Shown: positions 44,622-56,291 of the stretch, one piece after another
Layout: every line of letters begins with the position of its first letter
How positions within the stretch are numbered: position 1 is the stretch's first letter
Assembly (NCBI RefSeq): GCF_000213175.1
Contig: NW_009799100.1
Coordinates: 792,409-856,408, forward strand
Reading direction: 5' to 3'
Length of the DNA stretch: 64,000 nt
Source of the DNA: Neurospora tetrasperma FGSC 2508
Lineage: Eukaryota; Ascomycota; Sordariomycetes; Sordariales; Sordariaceae
Notes under the pieces: model-generated
The model's input: the letters and a program-made list of their open reading frames with translations, nothing else
Database searches by the model: none
Told to the model about the DNA's origin: nothing
Program-made: the position numbers and the translations under genes

Positions 44622-47600
44622 AATGTGTGTTGTTGCCCTTCGGCCCTGGTAGGGTTGTTGACGATTTGGTTGATGTAGATGACTATGAAGAGAAGAGGCT
44701 GATCAAAGGGCGAACGCCTGTTTATAAGTTGCGAGCTTTTGATATAAAGCTCTGGGTAGCGTTGTGGTATGCTAGGGGTGTGCGCGGCTCGCAGGGATCG
44801 GCCCTGGTGTCATCTCATGGGGACATTGTGGTAAAATCCCAAGGCACCCTGGACCTCCGAGAAGCTTTCGGAGGTGGACACAAAACCGCTGTGGTTCTCG
44901 GTGTGGGCAACCTGCTAAAGTTGCCTTCGGTGGATGCAACATGCAACAACGAGCCGCACGCCATCGGACACCTTTCCAACCTCATCGGTCTAACCTGGCC
45001 CTAGTGCGTAGCGTGCAACAACCCCTATGCATTCGATGCCCAGAGAGACGCAAGGCTGACGGCTTTTACGCAATGAGAACCTCGATCAGGAAGGCAGGTT
45101 TCTCGAGATTCGTTGTTTTGGGAGTCCTGTCTTGGTCCCGTATTCCGTACGGCATCCAAGAAGCTTCGCCGGCGTCGCCAAGACAGTGTTGGCGTGGGAT
45201 TCGAAAAGGGATCCTGATGAGTTGCGGGATGTGATGCAGTCGAAGGCAACAAAGGCCGAGACAAGGGTGGATTCTGGGTCCTGTGGGGCTTCCCAATCGC
45301 CGCATGCAACAGGCAATGGATGGGCATGGCCCACAAAATGGAAAAATGTGTCGATGTCGTGCTCGGGGCCAAGAATTGCGGCAACAGCCATAGGAGCCAA
45401 TGCAATGCAACCAGCTGGATCTTTTTCTGGAATCCCGGGGCTGGTACCTGATACTGGAATTCAGGGCCATCGCCACACATCGGACATGCCACCCTCTTGT
45501 GAGTCGACGACAACGTGGCCGTTTTCTTTTTTTCCTTGTATCAGGGTATCCCGATGTCCAGTCGACCCATCAGAAGACATGCGACAATTGAGAAGAGCGA
45601 AAGGGGTGGTGCCTCCCCGTGTCCATCCCCTGTCCATGGATCCCAATCTCATCCCCCAAGGCGTGGTCATTGACCCAGCAAAACATGAAGATGAGAGCCC
45701 CAAGGTTGAATTGAAGATCTGGGGGAGGTGACCTCATATGTGTCGTGAAAGCGTCATAAAGAAATCCCCATGATGTCGCATCTGAAGTTCTCGACGACGA
45801 GGTCCACCATGGGGAAAAGCATGCCGCGTGGCCCGTGCGACGCAGATACCCCAACCCACCCCCCTAGTTCCTGAAAACAGCCTGACGATATGGCCAAGAT
45901 ATCGCCATCACATCCTTTGATGAATTGTCGTCATGGACGAAGTCTTGGCTCTTTTGACGAATTTCTCTTATTTGTGCCGCAGCCCCCTAGCTAGGAAGGA
46001 GGTTTGGGAACCCCCAAACTTGGCGATCACGATGACTGCCAGCAACCACAGCGCAGCAATTCGTCCGTTGGCAATGTCGGCTTGTCCATGTTTTCTGATT
46101 TATCACTCCACCGCTGGTTTCGTTGATGGTCGTCGGTATTTTGGGGTAATGGCGTGACGGTTCGTATTGACATAGGGCTGAAGCTGAGATGTTCCGATGT
46201 GCTGATTGTCGTTTCAAAGCGTAGCTGAGCTAATCACGGAATGCTAAAGGGGATGGGTCAATCGACGCTAGCCGAGGCGGACTGTCGTGAACGAGCAAAT
46301 AGAACATTCGTCGAATTCCCATATTCCAACAACAGAGACCATTCTTCATCCTAACCTTACGATCGACAATGCTCACGATCTGGGAAAGGGTTGAGTGCAT
46401 TCGCAAAATGTGTTGATGCAGTCATAAGCTGTCCTCGACGTCCAGCCGCCCTGGTAGCTGCTAGTCACTGGACAAGCTCTTCGTGATCATCACACCTCAA
46501 TTATGCCCCCAAGATATGTTGACACAAGAAGTAAACTTGACGAGTTGTAACTCCCTCTGTCTTCAAGGGACTTGGCAACGTTGACGCATATTTTGCGCTT
46601 CGCTTCAAAAGCTTCTGCGCCGCAATCTCGCAGCGATTGGCACTTGGAAATCGCATCTCTCGACGGCAGTTATGGCAGGGAGGAAGAAATACTTTGAAGA
46701 GAGCCCAACTGTGTATCATTGTCAGCATCTGCTGAAGGGTTTGACACACCATTCACTGACCTGGACGGGAGTAACAGGATTCCCAGTATCCGGTCACTTG
46801 ACCAAAGAACACTGATAGCCGAGGCTATAGGGACTCGAGAGCAACGATTGAGAGCCGTCATGCCCTGGGCGGGAGCCATGGGAGGCAGTTGTCAACAAGA
46901 TATGGACATTGGTTATTCCCGGTGCCTCTGGTACGAACTATCGGCAGAGACAAGCAACTTGATCGTAATGTTGAGCGAGGACGCTCATCAGGATAAAAGG
47001 AAAGCTGGCATGAAGGATATTTCTTGCTGTCGGTGCTTTGAGGAGGAGGGCGGCTCTCTCACTGCAGTAGGTCTGGGAAATGCCGCATAATGAGATGCTT
47101 GTTCGTGAACTGAAAGGGAAAGGGAGTAGCTTCATCTGATGGACTTCGGCTCGGATCCCTGATGGGCAGAAAGGCGCCCGAATGCGAGTGAAAGGGTGTA
47201 AAAGGAGGAAAAGTACGCGGCAGGATGGAAATGGCCGAGGAAGGAGGATTATTGAATGCAGTTGCGGCTGATGGGGGCATGCTATCCAGAAATTGCGGTT
47301 CTTGTCCGAGATCTGGCCGTGCTTGCCGGAACAGAGATAATCTTCCTCGCGATTAATGAATGACTGACTGTGTCAAGAACGTAATCGCGGAAGGAGCGTA
47401 TCTATCAACTGCAACGGTTACTGCTAGGGCCCGAAATCGGAGGCTAGTGGTTGTGTTGTGACTGGTTGTTGTCGATCGACTCCTTCCGAATTGGGCATGA
47501 GTCGTGATCGGAGTCTATCGGAGACTATCACGTGCTTAGTGAGTAGTCAGCGGTACGTCATCCTTCTTAAGAGTAGGTAGGTACAGCAATGTACCACTCC

Positions 47601-48242
47601 CGCTTATCTCTTTATGACTCTTAATGTCAAAGTACCTGTGCCTTTTTCAGTCTGAAGATGCCTTGGTTCCTCTGTCGCAAAGATACTTATGCCATAGAAG
47701 AGTGGATGTGGATACAATCGGGGTGACAATGCTCCCTCTTTTCTCTTATCCACAGCTTCCCGTCTGCCTTTAACGAGGAGAGTGTCCGTGGGGCTTTGAT
47801 GTTGCTTTCGGTAGCATGCATGTGGTGACTGGGTATATATCAAAAGTTGTCATCGCTGGTCATTCTGTGAGATGACACCGAGTGAAGCAGCCCAGCTGGT
47901 TCAACATAAGGCTCAATTGGCGCAGATAATGGCACGTTCCGCGAGGTCCAATATCGGTAATAGCCCCTCATAAAAGCCAAAGTCCCCGGTATTGCTTGAT
48001 GATACCTGCAGAGGGTAGGATGGTGAGGGGAAGCGGCCTGGACAGAACACACGGCATGCATGTCTGGGAGAACATTGAGATGGAAAGCGGCATCTGGAAA
48101 TATGAGACGACACGAGACGTGAAGCTTTGCTCTTCAGTGCCTGCTCACGTTGGTTGCTTCGCCCATCAAGCCACTGTCATCGCCAACCGCCTTGCCCAGT
48201 AAGCGCGGCTGATCAAGGTGTTTCGAGACAAAGCTCATCATC
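44622..48242. other. Long intergenic region (3.6 kb)
   Basis: It contains the promoter of the permease. Overlapping open frames of 100-200 codons occur on both strands at 45,025-45,731, but none has a good ATG, family motif or intron evidence. Nothing else recognised. Confidence 0.4.
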
Positions 48243-49866
48243 GTGGCCATACTCAAGTCGATATCCCTCCTCACTTTCGCAGCCGCGAGTGTACTGATAC
48301 AAAGTCAGCCCGCCCCCGGAGGCTGTACCGCCAGTCCCTTCACCGTCTCAAGTTGGTTCTTCCAAGATTTCACCGCCAATCGTGCCGAACATGAGCCTTA
48401 CAACCGCGTAAACAGAGCAACCAACTATACTCTGGACATAGGACGTCAAGCAAACAATGGCACTTGCATTGCCTCCGGCCCGGGACATTAACTGACAGTT
48501 GCTGGAGCAGTCGAGCTCAAAGCAACTACCGCTATCGTCCACGGAGATGCATCGTGGTACTGCAATGACAGAACGACTACGAAAGCGTATGCCGTCCATC
48601 AGTCCGTATGTCAAGCAGATAACGGGTTGCACACAGGGCCTCTGGCAACTCATCTATTTCTCAGATTTGTGGCGGCGATGCGTGCAAATCGTCCAACCCA
48701 GTGGACTTGGCGAAGAGCTCGCTTTCAAGACCTGATGCGATCACGCCTGCATACGCCGAGGGACCGCCGGGGCACAAAATTCCAGGCTGTGGTGCCCTTT
48801 CCAAAACGCCAAAGTGGACACTAGGAACCATCATCTTCATCAACGAGACTGGAGACGGATCTTCTGCCATTCAGACTCAGTCAATCCAGTTCCAAGTCAC
48901 CAATGAAGCCACGGTGCATGTAGTCGGTTGCCTGAACTACTTTCTGACTGACGCGGGAGAAAATCCACGTCTTCGGATTAACTGCAGCGGGCGTACAGAT
49001 CGTAAGAGTCGGTATAACACCTAGATAACAGATGCCGTATTTTTCCCGAGAAGCTAGAGGTTTGAGAGCAATGAAACGTGGTAATGTGACAATGTGGATT
49101 CTGCAAAGCCGTAGGTTTATCGGCTGTCTTTTTCGGTCGGAAAAGGCTGCTAACCCCGAGGACTCCATAGAGCAAGCATCGCAGGCACAGGAAGCACCGC
49201 TCTCCCTCTGACGTGCAGTATGAGTCGAAAGCCACGTACTGTCAAGCCGAAAGTGTCCCCATTCAAGGCCAAGCCCTCTCAAATACAGCACTCGTCCCCT
49301 ACTTTGTCGAAGATCCCATCCCGACCGTAGACAAATGCACCATCTCTTCCGTCGTCTCTCCCTCATGGGTCTTTAAAAACTTTGAGCTCAACAAAAGCAC
49401 GGGTGACGACGTGAGCTTGGCAGCCATCAGCTTCAACCTCCGGCTCAACACTCAGAATAGCCTCTTCGACTTCCCAGGGTTCGTCTACCATGACGGCCTC
49501 AAACTGAGTGATGCCGAAACCTGGTATACCGGTTCATTTGGCGCTGGTCAACAGTCTCGTGCGCCGAAGACTTGCTCGTTCCGGTAGGATAACGAGACTC
49601 GGAAAAATGCGGCCAAGGCGGATTGGTTTTGTGTTGACACTCATCCAGAGAATCCGTATGTTGACTCCAATACCGTAAGTCATGGGGTGCCGGTGGATCG
49701 AAGAGAGTATGTCAATTTCCTTTGGGCAGCTTCGTGGACTGCTAGAGTGGAGTCCAGAGAACCATGTCAAGCTCAAAGGAGGTTCATCAAGAGTCCCTCC
49801 TCCGTATATCGCTGGATCTGGCTAGTGATTGGCCAATTCCTGGTCCTCGAAGTGGTGCCAACATAG
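48243..49866 (+). pseudogene. Decayed tandem secreted-protein domains (two related copies)
   Basis: Copy 1 begins at 48,243 with a signal-peptide-like stretch (AILKSISLLTFAAASVLIQSQ), but its first codon is GTG. It then reads CTASPFTVSSWFFQDF. The frame meets TAA at 48,489-48,491 and continues in the same frame to ASWYCNDR. A good intron (48,606-48,664, GTATGT...TCTCAG) then joins an exon reading CGGDACKSS to about 49,000. Copy 2 starts near 49,227, after a CTGACGTGCAG acceptor. It reads CTISSVVSPSWVFKNF, meets TAG at 49,585-49,587, and goes on in frame through ADWFCVDTHPENPYVD to 49,864-49,866. The two W-x-F-x-x-F starts are clearly related. Small secreted Cys-containing proteins of this kind are common in filamentous ascomycetes; function unknown. 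An unnoticed intron around either stop would make one copy functional. Confidence 0.55.
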
Positions 49867-50451
49867 GATGATGCGCATGACATGTCATACGGGCAGCTGT
49901 AAGGAGGTTTGACGCGGTCCTGCAGGCTCATGCTTGAGTTTCTGAGCGTCTTTGCATAGTATATGGACGCGCTCTTGATTCGGTGTCTTCTGGTGTGGTT
50001 GGCACTTGTTGAAGAAGGATGGTGAGGTCGGGGTTGACGTGGAAGAGCAGAAAAAGGAAACCCTCTTCGATTCCTTTCCTCCACTGTGGACAGTTCTCCA
50101 CAAAACCCACTTGCGCCCAGACCCGGCGGGAGCTAGCCGTTAGATACACCCTACCCGCGGCGCTAAGCTGCAGCCGCCAAGACAGCCTCGAGCAAGCATC
50201 CCAGACTCCCGTCCAAATCGCAACTCTTAACGATTGCAGATGCCACCTTGCAAAGCTTCCAGAAGCATTTGACAATAGCTTGAAGCTACCTTTCTACTTT
50301 GGGTGTCCATCGTTTTGTGACCCATCTACTATAGCTTCTAATACACAATATTCTCTTCAATTCATCTCTCATCAACGAGAAGTATTGCTGCTTGCTTGTC
50401 TTGCTTCGAAGCCCAGCAACTGTCGCATGAACCCCTGAAAGTCAGCCCAAC
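49867..50451. other. Intergenic, promoter of bos1
   Basis: No coding sequence supported. It contains the promoter and 5' leader of the SNARE gene. Confidence 0.4.
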
Positions 50452-51350
50452 ATGGTCAGTCAACCAGCACGGCACTCCAGCAACAGACACCATCACCGTT
50501 CCCTTTTCGTGGACCTTACAATACCATTCTAAACTGACACTCTTTCTTCTTCCTCCCCTTTTAGAACACAACCTTCAACTCGGCTCTCAAGCAGAGCACC
50601 TCCATCCGCAAGGACCTCGCCGCCCTCTCCTCGCACGAGCTCGACCCGACCTCTCTCACGCCCGCCGCTTTGGGTTCCCTCTCGGCCTCCTTGACCGCCT
50701 TCAACCGGACCATTGACGAATACAACCACCTCGCCAAGCAGGAGCTCAACGCCGCCAAGCAAGAAAAGGCCTATGAGAGGATACGCAACTTCCGGTCCGA
50801 GCTGCACGACTTCCGCACGCAGCTGGACTCTCTGAAATCCAAGCGCGAGGAACACATGCACGCGCAGAACCGCGCTGAGCTGTTGGGACGCAGGCCGTTT
50901 GTGGCCAGTACGCCTGAGAATCCGTATGCGGGTGCTAGTGCGACGGCGACAAGCAGCGCTACGGGTGGTGGAGGGTATGGAATATCGCATGCCAGGACGA
51001 ATAGCTTGGCGGAGTCGGGGAGAATGCAGAGCAGCAGCGGCATACTGGGCTCCGGGGACGCGAGTCGCGAGCAGCATGCGCTGAGAGAGCAGGATTTCTT
51101 TAGGAGCACGCACTCGGCGCTCGACGATTACATTGCGCGGGGCCAGGCGGTGCTGGGGGATCTGAATCAGCAGAGGGAAATCATGAAGAACACGCAGCGG
51201 AAGCTGTACTCGGTTGGCAACACGCTGGGCATCAGTGGCGATACCATCAGGATGATTGAGCGGAGGGCGAAGCAGGATAAGTGGATCTTTTGGGGAGGCG
51301 TGGTGGTTTTCTTCTTGTTCTGTTGGTTGGTGTTGCATTATTTGAGGTGA
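50452..51350 (+). CDS. bos1: Bos1-type v-SNARE (ER-Golgi transport)
   Basis: The coding part starts with an exon that contributes only ATG (50,452-50,454). A 110-bp intron follows (GTCAGT donor, CTGAC branch, polypyrimidine tract, TTTTAG). The remaining 261 codons are in 50,565-51,350. The 262-residue product has the Bos1/membrin layout: an N-terminal helical domain (NTTFNSALKQSTSIRKDL ... LAKQELNAAKQEKAYERI), a variable Gly/Ser/Ala linker, and a SNARE helix (about 165-235). A single C-terminal transmembrane anchor follows (WIFWGGVVVFFLFCWLVLHYL) with almost no lumenal tail. It should sit on ER-derived COPII vesicles and early Golgi and pair with Sed5, Bet1 and Sec22. The SNARE zero-layer residue falls in the QREIMKNTQRKL block. 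Starting inside exon 2 (first Met at the MGSLSAS-like position) would delete conserved N-terminal sequence. Confidence 0.9.
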
Positions 51351-51854
51351 GCTTTGCTTGTTGCTGCGTTGGTGGTCGAAACATGGGTCTTTTGGGAAAG
51401 GAAAAAAGAAAAGAGACAGACGGGACTAATTGTTGATGGGTTATCTTATTAGCGGTGGAGGACTCTTAGCGAAGGTCCGTTCAGATTGCGGCATGGGGCC
51501 CGGCGACGGCGGCATCTGTCTCACAGTCATCAAGCGCGGAGTTTTGGGTGTTGGGCTTGGTCTGGTTTACTTTTTAACTAAACAAACATGGTCTAATATC
51601 ATGGGCAGCAATGCGTGAACAATTCAAACAGAGGTACCATATGCCCTTTCCCTTCATCCACCATGTGCGGGACGCAGAAAAAATGACCGGAACGTAGTTG
51701 TTTGACAGCCAGAATACCTCCTATTCCCACCTCTGATCTTTTATCGCGGGTGGTCGAGTCGGGCCTCTCCTCTCTTTGAGGTTATAACTTATACCCAATT
51801 ACCCAACCAATCCCCCGTCATGCGTCTCCTCCCCACCACACCAAAGGACACCCC
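51351..51854. other. Convergent 3' flanks
   Basis: Gap between bos1 (rightward) and thiamine pyrophosphokinase (leftward). No gene supported. Confidence 0.4.
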
Positions 51855-52912
51855 CTAAAGGTCCCTCAGCGCAATAGTAAACAAGACATCCTTCGTCGCC
51901 CTAACCTCCACCACCTCCGTCTCCGGCAAGACATGATTGCTCGTGCTAACCTGCCCGCCAAACTCAGTCGGCCAATCCTCCACATCCCACTCCAATCCTT
52001 TGGTCCAGATCCTGCTCGGCTCTTTGACCGGTAGGATCCCCACCCACTTGGCGAACACGTCTTTCTCCGGTTGATTCGCCTGGCCTGGCTCACGCACCCG
52101 GATGCGATGGGTTCCCGATTTGAGCAGGAAAGTGAGCGATTCCCCGCTGAAAAGGTACATCCTCCCGTCGGCATAGGTGGGCGAGGACTGGAAGAGGTAG
52201 AGGTGGTGAAGCTGGGAGAGGCCCTGGTCGACGCGGCCGCCGAGACCGCCGATGGCGACGATGTCCGGGGGTGGAGCGTCGGGTTTGGAGCAAGAGGGGC
52301 CGCGGAGGTAGTCAACGGACTTGGCAAAGTCGGTTGAGTATTGGCTGGGTTCGTGGATGATTGCAGTTTGGCTGGCAGTGGGGGAAGAGGAGTGGGTGGT
52401 GAAGTAGGTGCGGGTTTCGGTGGTGAGGGAGTCGAGGTCGCCTATTATTGCTGTGAGGTCGTCCTTGAAAGGGGTGTTAATGAGATGTCTTTTCCGGTTG
52501 GTTAAGAATAAAAAGTGATGGACTTACAAAGTCATGATCGCCATTCTTGCCGGCGACATCATACAGACAGTTTGCGCCTCCGTCGGCAGCGACGCGGATA
52601 GATGCTTTTGAGCAAGTTGAATGTCAATACCCGTTTCTTTTTGTCTGCATTGACCGTTCAAATTGGCATACCGTTCTTCCATAGACGCTTCACCAAACCC
52701 AAATGAGTAAGTGGCTGATTGAGGACGACTAGTGCGAATTGTTCGGGCTTGTGAGTGGTTCCATTGGAGCCGCCATTCTGCAATTGACCATTATGGTGGT
52801 CATGTTGCTTCTGCTGCTCATAATCCCGTACCAAATCAAGGGGATACCATTCGAAAATCTGGCCCTCATCGAGCGCCCCAGTTGTCTTCGCGGCGCCGTT
52901 GGTTGTGCCCAT
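51855..52912 (-). CDS. THI80: Thiamine pyrophosphokinase
   Basis: Three exons on the minus strand: 52912-52672, 52604-52528 and 52463-51855. The introns are 67 and 64 bp, and the phases agree. The product is 308 residues, close to yeast Thi80 (319). It transfers pyrophosphate from ATP to thiamine, making the cofactor thiamine pyrophosphate in the cytosol. The N-terminal catalytic domain shows FALVVLNQPL, then ADGGANCLYD across the first junction, and GDLDSL (about 114-119), the acidic Mg-ATP site. IGGLGGRVDQGLSQLHHLY follows. The C-terminal beta-rich thiamine-binding domain follows, with a family-type WDVEDWPTEFGGQVSTSNHV motif. ATG at 52,912 is chosen because similarity begins soon after it. 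The frame is open upstream with a basic, hydrophobic stretch that could be a targeting sequence if an earlier Met is used. Confidence 0.92.
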
Positions 52913-53956
52913 GGTTTCATTCGAATGTATTGCACGCCCTTTGTAGTTGTTCAGCTGAAAGAGCTGGGTACCTCTGGTGGTGAACGTGAGGTCAGGCAGG
53001 GCAGTAACTATGCGACAACGGGAAACGTGAAAGGAGATGAATTTGTGGTTAATTAAAGGAAGCTTTGTAGGTATGAACTTCGATGCAAAACCAAGCATTG
53101 ATATGTCTTGGGTTGGTCGTGACTGATGTTTTGGTGAAGTTGTTGACGTGTGTGTCTTTGCTTGCTTCCGACTCGGTACCCGTTCGGCGCTTCCGATGGG
53201 CTGTCCGGCGTTACAGCATGCTGTGGGGATCGGACCAACACCGATGTTCTAGAAGACTGTCAACTGTTAACGTCGGAAAACCTCGAACTCTATATCCATG
53301 ACTTCGTCTGCTATCATGTAGAGTCTCGTGCCAGCTTTCAAGTATTTTTCTCGGTTATCTTTTCCTACAATTCTTGACAGCTTGCTAGAAATGTTTCGAT
53401 AAGCAGCAGCAATCATTGGTGAAGGTTGAGCTTGGAATAGCTTCATGTGCTACACACATAGACAACCCCAACCCCAACCCTCCAGAAAGGATAGAGATGT
53501 AGTGTAAGTCAAGAACTTGGGAGTCTCTTGCTGCCTTGAGACTTTCTGCCATGCTCCTGTACAAACTTTGTATTATCAAACGATGAGAACCAAAAGCCCA
53601 ATCATCTCTTGATCAGCAGTATACTTTCGGCCTGTATTTGAGGTTCTCGTCTCCAATTTCATCTGTTGCACATGCTTCAGACAATGACATTCTTCTGGAC
53701 GCGGGTGCCACTTTTAAGCGGGTGTGGCCAATTAACGCCCTGGCCCGCCCGGTCGGTCGGCGGTCGGCCTGCACTGGAGCATCGCCAGAAATTTTGTCGG
53801 GTCGACGTGGGTTGAATCCGAGAAGTGATGACAAACCTCTTGATTCCCGGACCCGCGGAGCTGCGGAAGCACCATCCGACCATCGTTTTCCCCGACGTCT
53901 GCTCCGACCGTTTGCGCCTGTCTTTCTGATTTTCGAGTACCGATCACGACAACACA
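52913..53956. other. Divergent promoter region (1 kb)
   Basis: It separates thiamine pyrophosphokinase (leftward) from mia40 (rightward). A TPP-riboswitch-like arrangement was looked for and not seen. No gene supported. Confidence 0.4.
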
Positions 53957-55049
53957 ATGTACCGCACGGCTCTCCGCCCCTCGCAAAGCGCATTGCGCGC
54001 AATCCGGTCCACCACCTCCCCGTCGGCCCTCGTCTCCTCCGGTGCCCGTCGCTTTGCCTCCACAACCTCCGCGCCCAAGAAGAAGAGCACATGGAAGGGT
54101 GCCGCCGTACGATGGGGTCTCGCCATTGCTGCTGTCTACTACTACAACACCAGCCCCATCTTCTCCGATGAGCTTCCCGGTATGCGCCCCTTTTAATGAC
54201 AGCTACCTTGTGGCGCACGCCCGGCTTCACCGTCGTGTCATTGACTACAGCTACACAATGCGCCAATGCTAATACATGGGCAAACTCGCACAGAGACCGC
54301 CGGTACCGCCCCCTCCCAGCTGACCGATGCCGACCTTCCCACCGTCGATGCCATTGTCGAAGAGAAGAGACGCCAGGCCGCCGAGCATGCTGCCGCCGGG
54401 AAGGCTGCCCAGGCTGCCGCTAAGGCCGCTGCCACCCCGGCGACACCTTCCGAGTCGGTAGAGGAACAGATCACCAAGGCCGAGGCCGAGGCTGAGGCCG
54501 TGCCCGAGGGCGATTCCAAGTCCAAGTCCGAGTCCACCGAGGGTGTCATCCCCGAGGCTGGCGCCTCCCCTGAGGCTCTCCAGGAGGAGGCCGATGCCCA
54601 GGGCGCCTTCAACCCCGAGACCGGCGAGATCAACTGGGACTGCCCGTGCCTGGGCGGCATGGCTCACGGCCCTTGCGGCGAGGAGTTCAAGGCTGCTTTC
54701 AGCTGCTTCGTCTACTCCACCGAGGAGCCCAAGGGCATGGACTGCATTGAGAAGTTCTCGTAGGTACCCAGAGCTGTCGCCGACGGCTCTTGTCCAGTCA
54801 AAATCAAGATGGAGCATTAAAAGCTAACTATCCGACAGTCACATGCAGGACTGCTTCCGCAAGTACCCCGAGGTCTACGGCGCCGAACTAGCTGACGATG
54901 AGGAGGCTGAGCGCGCCTCTGCCGCTGCCCCCGCCGCCGAGGGCACCCCCGCCAAGGAGGAGCCTGTCGAGAACAAGAAGGAGGAGGCTCTCGAGACCGC
55001 TACCCACGATGCTACCGCTGCCAACAACAACAACAAGAAGCAGCAATAA
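53957..55049 (+). CDS. mia40: Mia40 (Tim40), mitochondrial intermembrane-space disulfide carrier
   Basis: Three exons: 53957-54179, 54294-54759 and 54839-55049. The introns are 114 and 79 bp. The product is 299 residues. The N-terminus is a basic, Ser/Arg-rich presequence followed by one hydrophobic segment ([13 protein letters not shown]), so the protein should be anchored in the inner membrane facing the intermembrane space. A long acidic/Ala-rich linker precedes the core: the redox CPC at 191-193 (WDCPCL), then the twin CX9C helices [11 protein letters not shown] and CIEKFSHMQDC. The second pair is split by the last intron. Mia40 oxidises and traps small Cys-rich import substrates, and Erv1 reoxidises it. 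The tail is Ala/Glu/Asn-rich. All six core Cys are present. Confidence 0.95.
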
Positions 55050-56291
55050 ATAAACAGATCACGAACAATGACAAACCACACATAGCTGGCCTGTTGCTGC
55101 TATGTCTACAGCTTTCGGCACCACTGCTCTGTACGATTTGACATATGGCATAGAGGGAGAGAGGAAAAAAGGGAGAAGACAGGCGCAATGACGGCGACCA
55201 CAGTCAGCGACTGGCTAGCATCATCTGGGATAATGGGAGTTCAGAGGCGCATGCGAGAGGGTTGAGGTTGGTTTGCCTTCCGCTTTTGAAGGGCAATGTA
55301 CGACTTTGTGTATTCATACCATGTAATGCAAGCGCAAAATAGACATATCCCATGCTCAAACCTTAGTAGGAAGTGTTGCTGTCGACAGAGGGCCTCCGTT
55401 GCCTAGAATAGCTCATACAGGTGATCGTTTGGAACGGGCCGTCTTCGAGGGGAAAAGGGAGAATGGCAAGCTGATCAGGAACCAGTTCAGCCTCAACAAA
55501 CACAATTGACACCTTGGGACTTTTCGCCGTCTTCCCATGCCAGGGGAACTTTTCCGTGTTGACATTCTCCGAGTCGCGAGCAGCTTCGCGTTGCTTGGAT
55601 CGGAGGCCTGGAAGCTAAAAAAGCGTGCTAGCGGAGCCGCAGACGTCATTAGCGACATGGGTGCTCAGCTGTGCTGGCTTCCATTTTGGGGTATTTTTAG
55701 TGGGTATAGCGGGGCAGCGGGGCTGTTTTTGGGGCCTGTCGCCCTGTTTTCCGGGGTGGTGAGATGACCTCCGCTTGACTCCGGGGCCCATCCAGTTGCG
55801 TCACCGTTTACGAATTGAAGCTCCCCGTTCATGCGCTGTCACCTGTAAGTAATGCACTACGATTCGCAGCCAGCATTAGACTCTTTGTTCAAACGAAAAG
55901 TCAAGCAGGCACGTGGCATTGCATCTGTGACTGCCAGACTGACCTGACATTGATACCTCGAGATGGATCGTGGATATGCCTGTTCCAATTTGGGCCGTAA
56001 GGTCGTTTGCATAACTTGAGTCGTTCTACTAACCGAACCGACGTTGCCAAGCTTTGACCAAGTTGAATCCTCCCCTTCTCCAAGTTCCTTGGTTGACGAG
56101 GTGACCTCACGCCGCTCATCCAATCCCGTGCTTGTTCGTCCCTAAATACAAATTCTTTCGGCCGTCAACTCCAGAGAGCTTCCCTTCCCCAGATCATCAC
56201 CATTGAACTTCAAGAACATCCAAGAATAAGAGATTCGTCGTCGCCTCACCTCTAGCCAACACACACAACACCTCTACCACCACCAGCCAAC
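55050..56291. other. Intergenic
   Basis: About 1.2 kb between mia40 and the OM14-like gene. G-rich runs occur at 55,685-55,765. An untranslated first exon of the next gene probably starts near 56,150-56,200. No coding sequence supported. Confidence 0.4.

Noticed and set aside
45025-45731. Overlapping open frames of 100-200 codons on both strands
   Set aside because: Three frames cover the same DNA, none has a convincing ATG context, intron or family motif; GC-rich intergenic DNA commonly gives such frames.
46719-47090. 123-codon open frame on the plus strand
   Set aside because: Starts with TTG, no family similarity recognised, no neighbouring exon.
52913-53956. Possible thiamine-pyrophosphate riboswitch near the thiamine pyrophosphokinase gene
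   Set aside because: I looked for the conserved TPP-riboswitch words in the gene's upstream region and introns and did not find a convincing set.
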